NCBI GenBank assembly: GCA_003241965.1
Contig: QBMB01000035.1
Span: 1-41,263 of the forward strand
Reading direction: 5' to 3'
DNA from: Burkholderiales bacterium
Lineage (GTDB): Bacteria; Pseudomonadota; Gammaproteobacteria; Burkholderiales; Burkholderiaceae_C
DNA: 41,263 nt
The translations under genes and the position numbers were made by a program. The notes under the pieces were generated by a model that was given only the letters and a program-made list of their open reading frames with translations, searched no databases and was not told the DNA's origin. Below, piece after piece: positions 26,646-36,870 of the stretch (positions are counted from its first letter, which is position 1; every line of letters begins with the position of its first letter).

Positions 26646-27772
26646 ACGCGCCTGAAACCCTGGCCCCGGTGGCCATTTCGCCTGTGGAAGATATCGTCGC
26701 CGACATGCGCGCCGGCCGCATGGTGATCCTGGTCGACGAGGAAGACCGCGAAAACGAAGGCGACCTGGTGCTGGCAGCCGACCATGTGACGCCAGACACC
26801 ATCAACTTCATGGCCCGCTTCGGTCGCGGTCTGATCTGTCTCACGCTGACCAAAGAGCGCTGCGAACGGCTGCAACTGCCGCCCATGGTGCCGCGCAACG
26901 GCACCAAGATGGGCACGGCCTTCACCATTTCCATCGAAGCCGCCGAGGGCGTGACCACTGGCATTTCGGCCGCCGACCGCGCGCGCACGGTGCAGGTGGC
27001 CGTGGCGCCCAACGCCGTGGCCGCCGATCTCGTGCAGCCCGGCCACATCTTCCCGCTGCAGGCGGTTGAGGGTGGCGTTCTCATGCGCGCCGGGCATACC
27101 GAAGCGGGCTGTGATCTTGCCGCCATGGCCGGCTGCAGCCCCAGCGCCGTGATCTGCGAAATCATGAAGGACGACGGCACCATGGCCCGACTGCCCGACC
27201 TGCAGTTGTTCGCCGCCGAGCATGGCCTGAAAATCGGCACCATCGCCGATCTGATCGAGCACCGCAGCCGCAACGAAAGTCTGGTGCACAAGCTCGGAAC
27301 CCGTCCCTTGAACACGGCGTTTGGCGAGTTCAACGTGACCGCCTTCCGCGACGAGCCCAGCGGCGCCCTGCACCTTGCACTCGTCAAAGGGCAGTGGAGC
27401 CCCGAGCAATCGGTGCATGTGCGCGTGCACGAACCGCTCTCGGTGCTGGACGCACTGGAAGTCGGCCGCTCCATGCACTCCTGGAGCCTGGAGGCCAGCT
27501 TGCGCCATATCAACGATGCCGGCGCCGGTGTGGCCGTGCTGCTCAACTGCGGCGAAACTGCTGCGCAGTTGCTGTCCCAGTTTGAAGGCACCGCCCGCTC
27601 GGCCCAAGCGCCTGAGCGTGGCCGCATGGACCTGCGCACCTACGGCGTGGGCGCGCAGATCCTGCGTGAATGCGGCGTGCACAAGATGCAACTCATGGGC
27701 AACCCGCGACGCATGCCCAGCATGACCGGCTACGGCCTGGAAATCACCGGGTACCTCAGCCGCAACAGCTGA
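26642..27772 (+). CDS. ribBA: RibB fused to a degenerate RibA domain (RibBX type)
   Basis: 376 residues. Residues 1-205 are dihydroxybutanone-phosphate synthase with the metal and substrate motifs [13 protein letters not shown] (31-43) and [11 protein letters not shown]. The C-terminal 165 residues look like GTP cyclohydrolase II ([25 protein letters not shown]) but lack its zinc site: where active enzymes have a Cys followed by a Cys-x-Cys, this protein has [14 protein letters not shown] and no cysteines. So the fusion should supply the four-carbon unit but not open GTP. A separate active RibA is expected elsewhere in the genome. Similar RibBX variants are known in Proteobacteria. ATGA overlap with ribE. 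Confidence 0.93.
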   Translation: MNAPETLAPVAISPVEDIVADMRAGRMVILVDEEDRENEGDLVLAADHVTPDTINFMARFGRGLICLTLTKERCERLQLPPMVPRNGTKMGTAFTISIEAAEGVTTGISAADRARTVQVAVAPNAVAADLVQPGHIFPLQAVEGGVLMRAGHTEAGCDLAAMAGCSPSAVICEIMKDDGTMARLPDLQLFAAEHGLKIGTIADLIEHRSRNESLVHKLGTRPLNTAFGEFNVTAFRDEPSGALHLALVKGQWSPEQSVHVRVHEPLSVLDALEVGRSMHSWSLEASLRHINDAGAGVAVLLNCGETAAQLLSQFEGTARSAQAPERGRMDLRTYGVGAQILRECGVHKMQLMGNPRRMPSMTGYGLEITGYLSRNS

Positions 27773-27817
27773 ACCTACTCCCATCCTCGACTTCCTCACC
27801 AAGAAACGGAGCCGCAC

Positions 27818-28282
27818 ATGTTCGGCGCAGACAAAGGCACAGCTGACTTGCTCGACGGCAAGAAACTCAGCATCGGGATCGTTCAGGCCCGCTTCAACGA
27901 ACCCATCACCGACGCGCTGTACAGCGCCTGCCTGGCCGAGCTGATTGCGCTCGGCGTGCAGGAGAAAAACATCGCCCACGTGAAGGTGCCCGGTGCACTT
28001 GAAGTGCCGGTCGCGCTTCAGGCGATGGCCGAGCGCGACGACTTCGACGCACTGATCGCCCTGGGCTGCATCATTCGCGGTGAGACCTACCACTTCGAAC
28101 TGGTGGCCAACGAATCCGCAGCCGGCGTCACACGCCTGGCGCTGGACTACCAGATCCCCATCGCCAACGCCATCCTGACCACCGAAACGCTGGAGCAGGC
28201 GATCGCACGCAAGACCGACAAAGGCCGCGACGCCGCCCGCGTGGCGGTGGAAATGGCCCACCTGCTGCAAGAGATCGGCTGA
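27818..28282 (+). CDS. ribH: Lumazine synthase
   Basis: 154 residues, normal for the family. It condenses the RibD and RibB products into dimethylribityllumazine, the substrate of RibE. Seen are the substrate-binding motifs ARFNEPIT and [11 protein letters not shown], and [18 protein letters not shown] with His92 as the expected catalytic base. GGAG lies 8 bases before the ATG. The gene follows ribBA after 45 bases and precedes nusB by 2 bases, the usual riboflavin-nusB order. Confidence 0.97.
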   Translation: MFGADKGTADLLDGKKLSIGIVQARFNEPITDALYSACLAELIALGVQEKNIAHVKVPGALEVPVALQAMAERDDFDALIALGCIIRGETYHFELVANESAAGVTRLALDYQIPIANAILTTETLEQAIARKTDKGRDAARVAVEMAHLLQEIG

Positions 28283-28284
28283 AC

Positions 28285-28815
28285 ATGTCCACAGAACTCC
28301 CCTCCACCGCCAGCGACACCGCCAAGAGCGGCCTGACCGGTCGCAAAGCCGCCGACAAGTCCGCCCGCACCCGCGCGCGCGAATTCGCCCTGCAGGCGAT
28401 CTACCAGCACCTGGTGGGCCGCAACGCTGCCAGCGACATCGACATCTTCACGCGCGACCTCGCCGGTTTCCACAAATGCGACAGCGTGCATTTCGACGCA
28501 TTGCTGCACGGCTGCATTGCGCAGGCCGACGCACTCGACGCGCTGATCACACCCCTGCTGGACCGTCCCCTGGTCGAGCTCTCGCCGATCGAGCGCGGCG
28601 TGCTGTGGATTGGTGCGTACGAATTCCAGCACTGCCTTGACGTGCCGTGGCGCGTGGTGCTCAACGAGTGCATCGAACTGGCCAAGTCGTTCGGCGGCAC
28701 CGATGGCCACAAGTACGTCAACGGTGTGCTGCACCAGTTGGCCGCGCAACTGCGCCCGGCCGAAGTGGCTGCAGCGCCCTCCAAACCTGGCCCACGCAAG
28801 AACACCGCACCGTGA
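28285..28815 (+). CDS. nusB: Transcription antitermination factor NusB
   Basis: 176 residues, slightly long because of a polar N-terminal extension of about 30 residues. NusB binds boxA RNA with NusE (S10) during rRNA antitermination. The sequence [15 protein letters not shown] at the start of the domain, [17 protein letters not shown] and the end segment [20 protein letters not shown] are typical. It follows ribH by 2 bases, as in many Proteobacteria, and its stop overlaps the GTG start of the aminotransferase (GTGA). Confidence 0.97.
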   Translation: MSTELPSTASDTAKSGLTGRKAADKSARTRAREFALQAIYQHLVGRNAASDIDIFTRDLAGFHKCDSVHFDALLHGCIAQADALDALITPLLDRPLVELSPIERGVLWIGAYEFQHCLDVPWRVVLNECIELAKSFGGTDGHKYVNGVLHQLAAQLRPAEVAAAPSKPGPRKNTAP

Positions 28816-30028
28816 GGATCGCGCAGCGCGCTCAGCGCGTCGAACCCTTCTACGTGATGGAACTGGCCAAGGACGCCTCGGCGATGGCGGCAAACGCGCA
28901 GCCGGGTGACCGGTCGATGATTTACCTGAACATCGGCGAGCCCGATTTCACCGCGCCGCCGCTGGTGATGGCCGCGGCCGAGCGCGCCATCCGGGATGGC
29001 CGCAGCCAGTACACGCAGGCACTCGGCCTGCCGGCCTTGCGCGAAGCCATCAGTGGCTGGTATGCCTCGCGGTTCGGTCTCGCCGTCGATGCCAGCCGCA
29101 TCGTGGTCACCGCAGGCGCGTCTGCCGCGCTGCAACTGGCGTGCCTGGCGCTCATCGAGGCGGGCGACGAGGTGCTCATGCCCGACCCGAGTTACCCCTG
29201 CAACCGCCAGTTCGTGCAGGCGGCCGAGGGCCGCGCGGTGCTGATCCCCAGTGGCCCTGACCAGCGTTTTCAGCTCAGCGCAGCGCAGGTGGAGGCGCAC
29301 TGGTGTTCAGCCACGCGCGGCGTGCTGCTGGCCTCACCGTCCAACCCCACCGGCACGTCGATTGCCCGTGACGAGCTGGAGCGCATTGCCCGCTTCGTGC
29401 GCTCCCAAGACGGCGTGACCATGGTCGACGAGATCTACCTCGGCCTGAGCCACGAAGAATCGTTTGGCCACAGCGCGCTGGGCCTGCCTGACGGCCTGGG
29501 CATTGATGTCATCAGCATCAACAGCTTCAGCAAATACTTCAACATGACCGGCTGGCGCCTGGGCTGGCTGGTGCTGCCCCCTGCTCTCGTGCCTGTGGTC
29601 GAGCGCCTGGCGCAGAACCTTTTCATCTGCGCCAGCACCATCGCGCAGCATGCGGCGCTGGCCTGCTTCGAGCCCGAGAGCCTGGCTGAGTACGAGCGCC
29701 GGCGCAGCCAGTTCAAGGCGCGGCGCGACTACTTCATCCCCGAGCTCAACCGCCTGGGCCTGAATGTGCCGGTCATGCCCGACGGCGCTTTCTACGCCTG
29801 GGCCGATGTGACCGGGCTGTGCGCGCGCTGGGGCATCCCGCCGCAAGGCGCCCGGCCTGACGAAGGCGGCAGCTGGGCGCTGGCCTTCGAGCTCATGAAC
29901 CGCTGCCAGCTGGCCGCCACGCCCGGGCGAGATTTCGGCAGCGCCGATCCTGGCCGCTATCTGCGTTTCTCCACCGCCAATTCAATGGCGCAGCTTCGTG
30001 AAGCAGTGGCCCGCCTGGAGCAAGCACT

Positions 30029-30032
<4 letters not shown>
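28812..30032 (+). CDS. Class I/II pyridoxal-phosphate aminotransferase
   Basis: 406 residues from a GTG at 28812 overlapping the nusB stop; the frame is open upstream but that part lies within nusB. The family motifs are present: [13 protein letters not shown] near the start, PSNPTGTSI in the middle and [15 protein letters not shown] with Lys241 as the cofactor lysine. Aminotransferases of this class interconvert amino acids and 2-oxo acids, but the substrate cannot be read from the sequence. It could be aspartate-, alanine- or aromatic-type. GTGA overlaps on both sides place it in one transcription unit with nusB and ybgC. Confidence 0.92.
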
Positions 30033-30487
<455 letters not shown>

Positions 30488-30540
30488 ACGTTCCACCCGG
30501 CGCACGAAACTTCTTCACGACCAGCCTTCTCTGAACACAC

Positions 30541-31239
30541 ATGACCCAAGAACTCTCCATCGTTCAATTGATGCTCAACGCCAGCTGGGTGGTGCAGGCC
30601 GTGGTGGTGCTGCTCATGGTGGTCTCCGTGGTGAGCTGGGCCGCCATCTTTCGCAAGGTGTTCGCGCTCAAGCGCGTGCGCGCCCACAACGAAGAATTCG
30701 AGCGTGAGTTCTGGTCAGGCACCAACCTCAACGACCTGTACTCCGCTGCGGCCCAGAGCGCCAAGCACGGCGGGCCGATGGAGCGGATTTTTGCCAGCGG
30801 AATGCGCGAATACCAGAAACTGCGCGAGCGTCGCATCACCGACAACGGCGCCCTGCTCGACGGCGCACGCCGCGCCATGCGCGCGAGCTTCCAGCGCGAA
30901 CTCGATGTGCTGGAAACCAACCTGTCGTTCCTGGCCTCGGTCGGTTCGGTCTCGCCTTATGTGGGCTTGTTCGGCACGGTGTGGGGCATCATGCACGCCT
31001 TCACCGGTCTGGCCGCCCTGGCCCAGGTGACGCTGGCTACCGTGGCGCCGGGCATTGCCGAAGCGTTGGTGGCCACCGCCATCGGCCTGTTCGCTGCCAT
31101 CCCTGCGGTCGTTTTCTACAACCGCTTCGCACATGACATCGACCGCGTGGCCAACGCCATGGAGACCTTCCAGGAAGAGTTCTCCAACATCCTGCAGCGC
31201 AACCTCGGCGCGCAGCATCAAACCCCGTCGGGTCACTGA
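30541..31239 (+). CDS. tolQ: TolQ, inner-membrane stator of the Tol system
   Basis: 232 residues, typical. It has three membrane segments: residues about 16-38 (VVQAVVVLLMVVSVVSWAAIF), about 137-160 (SPYVGLFGTVWGIMHAFTGL) and about 170-195 (APGIAEALVATAIGLFAAIPAV). With TolR it forms the proton-driven motor that energises TolA during outer-membrane constriction at division. The GLFGTVWGIM and EALVATAIGLFAAIPAV motifs are conserved in the TolQ/ExbB/MotA family. It is distinguished from ExbB by its tolR/tolA/ybgC neighbours. Confidence 0.96.
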   Translation: MTQELSIVQLMLNASWVVQAVVVLLMVVSVVSWAAIFRKVFALKRVRAHNEEFEREFWSGTNLNDLYSAAAQSAKHGGPMERIFASGMREYQKLRERRITDNGALLDGARRAMRASFQRELDVLETNLSFLASVGSVSPYVGLFGTVWGIMHAFTGLAALAQVTLATVAPGIAEALVATAIGLFAAIPAVVFYNRFAHDIDRVANAMETFQEEFSNILQRNLGAQHQTPSGH

Positions 31240-31241
31240 AC

Positions 31242-31685
<444 letters not shown>

Positions 31686-31702
31686 GCCACGACCCCACCG
31701 CC

Positions 31703-32551
31703 ATGCAATCCACCGCCGACCACCTCGACCTCGCCCCGCCGACCACCGGCCGCTGGCTCGGCCCGATGGGCCTGGCGCTGATCGCGCACGGGCTGCTGGT
31801 GATCGCGCTCACCTGGGGCGTGTCATGGCAAGACGATCCCGAACCCGTGAGCTTCGAGGCCGAGCTCTGGTCGCGCCTGCCGCAGCAGGCCGCACCGCGT
31901 GCGGTGGAGCCTCCCCCACCGCCGCCCTCACCGAATCAGGCCGAGATCGCGACCGCACAGGCGAAGAAAAAGGCCGAGGCGGAGAAGAAGGAACGCGACG
32001 AAGCCGCCGAGAAAAAGGCAGCAGCCAACAAACTCGCCGCCGAGAAGCTGGCGGCCGAGAAGCAAGCAGCCGAGAAAAAAGCCGCTGCAGAAAAAGCGGC
32101 CGACGCCAAAGAGCGCGAGCAAAAACTGGCCGACCAGAAACGCGAGCAGGAGCGCAAGACTGCGGCAGCCGATGCCAAGCGCCTGGACCAACTGCGCGAC
32201 GAACAGATCACCCGCATGATGGGCCAGGCCGGCGCCAGCGGTGGCCCGCAGAGCACCGGCACCGCCCAGCAGTCCAGCGGCCCCACGCCGGGCTACGGCG
32301 CCAAGGTGGCCGCGCGCATCAAGCCCAACGTGGTGTTCACCGACGTGGCCCCGGGCAACCCGCGCGCCGAGATCGAAGTGCGCACCTCACCCGACGGCAC
32401 CATCACCGCGCGCAAGCTCACCAAGAGCAGCGGCAACGCCGCCTGGGACGAAGCCGTGCTGCGCGCCATCGACCGCACCAGCAGCCTGCCCAGAGACACC
32501 GACGGGCGTGTACCGTCGTCGTTGGTGATTGGACTGCGGCCGCTGGACTGA
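31703..32551 (+). CDS. tolA: TolA, periplasm-spanning protein
   Basis: 282 residues from ATG 31703; a TTG at 31682 overlapping the tolR stop would add seven residues. It has the three TolA parts: an N-terminal membrane helix (GLALIAHGLLVIALTWGVSW), a long Ala/Lys/Glu-rich helix between about residues 75 and 175 preceded by a proline run, and a small C-terminal TonB_C-like domain (IKPNVVFTDVAPGNPRAEIE). It transmits TolQR energy to the outer membrane. tolB and pal, the usual next genes, are absent here. A toxin-antitoxin pair on the other strand ends only 24 bases away. Confidence 0.95.
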   Translation: MQSTADHLDLAPPTTGRWLGPMGLALIAHGLLVIALTWGVSWQDDPEPVSFEAELWSRLPQQAAPRAVEPPPPPPSPNQAEIATAQAKKKAEAEKKERDEAAEKKAAANKLAAEKLAAEKQAAEKKAAAEKAADAKEREQKLADQKREQERKTAAADAKRLDQLRDEQITRMMGQAGASGGPQSTGTAQQSSGPTPGYGAKVAARIKPNVVFTDVAPGNPRAEIEVRTSPDGTITARKLTKSSGNAAWDEAVLRAIDRTSSLPRDTDGRVPSSLVIGLRPLD

Positions 32552-32575
32552 GACGCCTGCTGGTTCCAACTTTGC

Positions 32576-32980
32576 TTATGGCAGGCGCACTGCGTGACGG
32601 CGCAACCAGTCCGCAAAGGCTGCCTCAGGAATGTCACCGGCGGCAACGGCAAGCATGGTCACCACGCATTCGCCATCCAACGCCGTCAATTGCCATCCGT
32701 TGAGCCTGAGGAAAAGCTCCACGGCAACGAAGCCGGTGCGTTTGTTGCCGTCGATGAAGGGATGGTTGCGTGAGATGCCGTATCCATAAGTCGCAGCCAG
32801 GTCAGCGACATCGGGCGCATTGCCGTCAGGCAAACCATATGCGTCCAGGTTGAAAGGCCTCGCGATCGCAGATTCGAACAAGCCCATGTCCCGCGTGCCC
32901 GGTGCCCCGCCATGCTCGGCCAATTGCACTTCATGAACGGCTATCAGCACCTCCGGCTGCAGCCATACCCAAACGGTCAC
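32576..32980 (-). CDS. doc: Doc-type toxin of the Fic family
   Basis: 134 residues from a GTG that overlaps the antitoxin stop. The Fic/Doc motif H73-P-F-I-D-G-N-K-R81-T-G is complete. The start MTVWVWLQPEVLIAVHEVQL and the phrase RDMGLFESAIARP are typical of death-on-curing proteins. Doc toxins phosphorylate elongation factor EF-Tu and stop translation; that this one does so is inferred. It is the downstream gene of a two-gene module with an AbrB-type antitoxin, lying between the end of tolA and dnaE. Confidence 0.9.
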   Translation of the reverse strand: MTVWVWLQPEVLIAVHEVQLAEHGGAPGTRDMGLFESAIARPFNLDAYGLPDGNAPDVADLAATYGYGISRNHPFIDGNKRTGFVAVELFLRLNGWQLTALDGECVVTMLAVAAGDIPEAAFADWLRRHAVRLP

Positions 32981-33201
32981 TTCGCCAACTCGTGCAGCAC
33001 CGCACGGCGAGACTTCATGATGTCGCGCGCTTCGCGCATCTGGGCTTCGAACTCGGGGTTGTGCACCGTAAGGCGCATGCCATCCGGAGAGTCGGTAAGG
33101 AATATCTCATCGCCCTTTTCAAGCTGCAGCTTGCTCAAGATGTCCCTAGGCAGGATCACCCCCACCGAATTGCCGATCTGGGTGAGTTTGAGGGTGTGCA
33201 T
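32977..33201 (-). CDS. AbrB/MazE-type antitoxin
   Basis: 74 residues. A swapped-hairpin AbrB domain is visible at the N-terminus: LKLTQIGNSVGVILPRDIL, followed by LQLEKGDEIFLTDSPDG. The C-terminal part (MREARDIMKSRRAVLHELAK) would bind and neutralise the toxin. GGAG is 7 bases before the ATG. The stop and the toxin GTG overlap (GTGA). The classical partner of Doc is Phd, a different fold; pairs of AbrB-type antitoxins with Doc toxins are known but less familiar. Confidence 0.88.
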   Translation of the reverse strand: MHTLKLTQIGNSVGVILPRDILSKLQLEKGDEIFLTDSPDGMRLTVHNPEFEAQMREARDIMKSRRAVLHELAK

Positions 33202-33215
33202 GTCGGGCTCCGAAA

Positions 33216-33225
33216 CGTTATAACG
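33216..33225 (-). promoter_or_regulatory. Palindromic operator/promoter of the toxin-antitoxin pair
   Basis: CGTTATAACG, a perfect 10-base palindrome, lies 14 bases upstream of the antitoxin ATG, between it and the end of dnaE. TATAAC inside the palindrome could be the -10 box. A related element, GTATTACGT, lies just upstream. AbrB-type antitoxins usually repress their own promoter, so this is the likely binding site. This rests on sequence symmetry only. Confidence 0.5.
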
Positions 33226-33266
33226 GACGTAATACTAAGCCAGACACCTCCGAAACCGCAAGCCCT

Positions 33267-36200
33267 TCAGTCGAACACGATCTCCGCCCGCTGCTCATGC
33301 GCCTGCGCCATCCAGCTGGCCAGCGCCGCATCGGTCGGGAAAAACAAGGCCCGGTCGTCCAATTGCAACTCACACTGCGCACCCTCGCGCAGCAGCTGCA
33401 GCCGCACCGGCAAACCGCGCACCAGCTCGCCCTGCTCCGTCACCTCGCGCTTGGGCGGGAACTCGCGCACCAGCTGCGCCACAGCGGGCGCATGGCCGTT
33501 CACCGCCACACGCAGGTACTTGCCGAAGCGGCAGCGCGCAGCGGCCAGGTCCCACACCTGCTGGATCTTCAGGCGCACGCCGCCCGAGAAGCGGTCGGGC
33601 TGGGCCACGGCCTGCACGATGATGAGTTCGTCGTCCTTCAGCAGATTGCGGTGGGCGTTGATGAGGTTCTCGTCGGCACTGGTTTCAAACACGCCGGTCT
33701 TGTCGTCGAGCTTGAACAGCGCGAGCTTGCCGCGCTGGCCGTTGATGACGCGGAAGTCGGTCACGATGCCGGCCAGGATCACCGGGTCGCGGCTTTCCAT
33801 CACGTTGCCCAGCGGCGTTCGCGCAAAGCGGCGCACCTCACGCTCCACCTCGTCAAACAGATGACCCGAGAAGTAAAAGCCGATGGCGGTCTTCTCCATC
33901 GTCAGGCGCTCCTTCACGCCCCAGGGCGTGGTGGGCACCAGATCGGGCTCCTGCGTGCTGGAGCCGTGGTCGTCCCCGCCCATCAGGTCGAACAGGCCTC
34001 CCTGGTTCGCGTTGGCCAGGCTGGCTGCGGAGAACTCGAAGGCGCGGTCCACCGAGGCCAGCAACTCGGCGCGGTTCAGGTGCAGTGAGTCAAAGCCACC
34101 GGCCTTGATCAGTGCCTCCACCGTGCGCTTGTTCAAACGCGTGCGGTCCACGCGCACGCAGAAGTCGAACAGGCTCTTGAACGGTCCCGTCTCAGCACCC
34201 CGAGGCCCATCTCCGCGGCCCTCGCGCGCGGCCACGATGGCTTCAATCGCCTGCTGACCGGTGCCCTTGATGGCGCCCAGGCCGTAACGGATGGCCTTGT
34301 TGGTCACCGGCTCGAATCGGTGAAAACCGCGGTTCACGTCGGGCGCTTCGAAGGTCATGCCCATCTTGAGCGCGTCATCCACCAACACCTTGAGCTTGTC
34401 GGTGTCGTCCATCTCCACCGTCATGTTGGCGCAGAAGAACTCGGCCGTGTAGTGAACCTTGAGCCAGGCCGTGTGGTAAGCCAGCAGCGAGTAAGCGGCA
34501 GCGTGCGACTTGTTGAAGCCGTAGCCCGCAAACTTCTCCATCAGGTCGAACACCTCATCGGCCTTTTCCTGACCGATGTTGTTGTTGGCCGCACCGGCGC
34601 GAAAAATCGAGCGGTGCTTGGCCATCTCTTCGGCGTTCTTCTTGCCCATCGCGCGGCGCAGCATGTCGGCGCCGCCAAGTGAATAGCCGCCCAGGATCTG
34701 CGCGGTCTGCATCACCTGCTCCTGGTAGACCATGATGCCGTAGGTCTCGGAGAGCATCTCGGCCACCAGCGGGTGCGGGTACTCGATCACTTCCTTGCCG
34801 TGCTTGCGGTTCACGAAGCTGGGGATCAGGTCCATGGGGCCTGGCCGGTACAGCGCGTTCAGGGCAATCAGGTCTTCCAGCCGACTCGGCTTGGCGTCCT
34901 TGAGCATGCCCTGCATACCGCGGCTTTCAAACTGGAACACGGCTTCGGTCTGGCCGCGCGAGAACAGCGCGTACACCTTGGCGTCGGTCAGCGGAATGTC
35001 TTCAAACCGGAAACCTTCCTGGCCCGGGTGGCGCTTCATGATCAGCTCGCGCGCGATCTCCAGGATGGTCAGCGTGGCCAGACCCAGAAAGTCGAACTTC
35101 ACGAGACCAATGGCCTCCACGTCGTCCTTGTCGTACTGGCTCACCGCCGAGTCGCTGCCGGGCTGCGCGTAGAGCGGGCAGAAGTCGGTGAGCTTGCCAG
35201 GTGCGATCAGCACACCGCCGGCGTGCATGCCGACGTTGCGCGTCATGCCTTCCAGCTTCTGCGCCAATTCGATCAGCGTCTTGACGTCGTCCTCCTTGGC
35301 GATGCGCTCGGCCAGCACCGGCTCCATTTCGATCGCGTAGTTGTTCTTGTCGCCCTCCTGCTTCGGGTTGGGCGGGTACTGCAGCGTGACCGACATGCCC
35401 GGCTTGTTCGGGATCAGCTTGGAGATGCCGTCGCAAAAACCATAGGAGAAGTCGAGCACACGGCCCACGTCGCGGATGGCCGCGCGCGCGGCCAGCGTGC
35501 CGAAGGTGGCGATCTGGCTCACCGCGTCCTTGCCGTACTTGTCCTTGACGTAGTCGATCACACGGTCGCGGTTGGTCTGGCAGAAGTCGATGTCGAAGTC
35601 GGGCATGGACACCCGCTCCGGGTTCAGGAAACGCTCGAAAAGCAGCTTGTATTGCAGCGGGTCAAGGTCGGTGATCTTGAGCGAATACGCCACCAGCGAG
35701 CCGGCGCCCGAGCCCCGGCCCGGGCCCACCGGGCAGCCGTTTTTCTTGGCCCAGTTGATGAAGTCGCCCACGATCAGAAAGTACCCCGGGAACCCCATGT
35801 TCAAGATCGTGTTGATCTCGAACTCCAGGCGCTCCACGTAGCGCGGCCGCTGGGCGTCGCGCTTGGCCGGGTCCGGGTACAGGTGGGCCAGGCGTTCTTC
35901 AAGCCCTTCGAACGACGACTGGCGAAAAAAGTCCGCCATCGGCATGGGCACACCATCGATCAGCGGCGTGGGAAAGTCGGGCAGTTGCGGCTTGCCCAGC
36001 GTGAGCGTGAGGTTGCATCGCTTGGCGATTTCCAGCGTGTTGGCCAAGGCCGAAGGCACGTCGGCAAACAGCGCACCCATCTGCTCGGCGCTCTTGAAGT
36101 ACTGCTCGCGGGTGAAGCGGCGCACGCGCCGGTTGTTGCCCAGAATCTCGCCCTCGGAAATGCACACGCGCGCCTCGTGCGCCTCGTAGCCGTCGGGCTC

Positions 36201-36833
36201 CAGAAACTGCACCGGGTGCGTCGCCACCACCGGCAGGTGCAGGCGCGAAGCCAGCTGCACGGCTTGCGCCACATGGCGCTCGTCGTCGGCTCGCCCGGCG
36301 CGCTGCAGCTCGATGTAGAAGCGGTGGGTGAACATGGTGGAGAGTTGCAGCGCCATGTCGGTGGCGCGCTGGGTGTCGCCCTGCATCAGCGCCTGACCCA
36401 CCGGGCCGGCCTGCGCGCCCGAGAGCATGATCAGCCCGGCATTGCACTCCTGCAGCCAGTCGCGGTGCACCAGCGCCTGGCCCCTACCTTCGTTGCGCGT
36501 CCAGGCACGGGCGAGCAGCTCGCTCAGGTTCAGGTAACCCTGGTGGTTTTGCACCAGCAGCAGCACGCGGGGTGCGGCGGGTTGGTGGCTGCCGGGCATG
36601 GCGCCGGGCGTCACTTCGGTGAAGCCCTGCAGCATCACTTCGGCACCGATGATCGGCTTGACGCCCACGCCGCGCGCGGCCTTGTAGAACTTGACCGCGC
36701 CGAAGAGGTTGCTCAGGTCGGTGATGGCCAGCGCGGGCTGGCGGTCGGCGGCCGCGGCGGCCACGACTTCGTCGATGCGGTTGGTGCCGTCGACGACGGA
36801 GAATTCGGTGTGCAGGCGCAGGTGTAGAAACAT
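33267..36833 (-). CDS. dnaE: DNA polymerase III alpha subunit
   Basis: 1188 residues, normal for proteobacterial DnaE1. It is the replicative polymerase subunit. In order: an N-terminal PHP domain (LHTEFSVVDGTNRIDEVV), the polymerase core with the catalytic acids in PDFDIDF (Asp412 and Asp414), the SHAAAYSLLAYHTAW motif, a helix-hairpin-helix region and a C-terminal OB-fold domain (VILAGIVTDFRVINGQRGK). GGAG precedes the ATG at 36833. The toxin-antitoxin pair lies downstream on the same strand. Nothing looks truncated. Confidence 0.98.
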   Translation of the reverse strand: MFLHLRLHTEFSVVDGTNRIDEVVAAAAADRQPALAITDLSNLFGAVKFYKAARGVGVKPIIGAEVMLQGFTEVTPGAMPGSHQPAAPRVLLLVQNHQGYLNLSELLARAWTRNEGRGQALVHRDWLQECNAGLIMLSGAQAGPVGQALMQGDTQRATDMALQLSTMFTHRFYIELQRAGRADDERHVAQAVQLASRLHLPVVATHPVQFLEPDGYEAHEARVCISEGEILGNNRRVRRFTREQYFKSAEQMGALFADVPSALANTLEIAKRCNLTLTLGKPQLPDFPTPLIDGVPMPMADFFRQSSFEGLEERLAHLYPDPAKRDAQRPRYVERLEFEINTILNMGFPGYFLIVGDFINWAKKNGCPVGPGRGSGAGSLVAYSLKITDLDPLQYKLLFERFLNPERVSMPDFDIDFCQTNRDRVIDYVKDKYGKDAVSQIATFGTLAARAAIRDVGRVLDFSYGFCDGISKLIPNKPGMSVTLQYPPNPKQEGDKNNYAIEMEPVLAERIAKEDDVKTLIELAQKLEGMTRNVGMHAGGVLIAPGKLTDFCPLYAQPGSDSAVSQYDKDDVEAIGLVKFDFLGLATLTILEIARELIMKRHPGQEGFRFEDIPLTDAKVYALFSRGQTEAVFQFESRGMQGMLKDAKPSRLEDLIALNALYRPGPMDLIPSFVNRKHGKEVIEYPHPLVAEMLSETYGIMVYQEQVMQTAQILGGYSLGGADMLRRAMGKKNAEEMAKHRSIFRAGAANNNIGQEKADEVFDLMEKFAGYGFNKSHAAAYSLLAYHTAWLKVHYTAEFFCANMTVEMDDTDKLKVLVDDALKMGMTFEAPDVNRGFHRFEPVTNKAIRYGLGAIKGTGQQAIEAIVAAREGRGDGPRGAETGPFKSLFDFCVRVDRTRLNKRTVEALIKAGGFDSLHLNRAELLASVDRAFEFSAASLANANQGGLFDLMGGDDHGSSTQEPDLVPTTPWGVKERLTMEKTAIGFYFSGHLFDEVEREVRRFARTPLGNVMESRDPVILAGIVTDFRVINGQRGKLALFKLDDKTGVFETSADENLINAHRNLLKDDELIIVQAVAQPDRFSGGVRLKIQQVWDLAAARCRFGKYLRVAVNGHAPAVAQLVREFPPKREVTEQGELVRGLPVRLQLLREGAQCELQLDDRALFFPTDAALASWMAQAHEQRAEIVFD

Positions 36834-36870
36834 CGCTCCATTTTAGGAGGCGGCGTCACCCCGCACGGTC

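Noticed and set aside
26618-28270. A 550-codon minus-strand open frame opposite ribBA and ribH
   Set aside because: It is antisense to two clearly recognisable riboflavin genes and has no supporting motif.
34773-36827. A 684-codon plus-strand open frame opposite dnaE
   Set aside because: It is antisense to a full, well-conserved polymerase gene, lacks a ribosome binding site and has no domain-like sequence.
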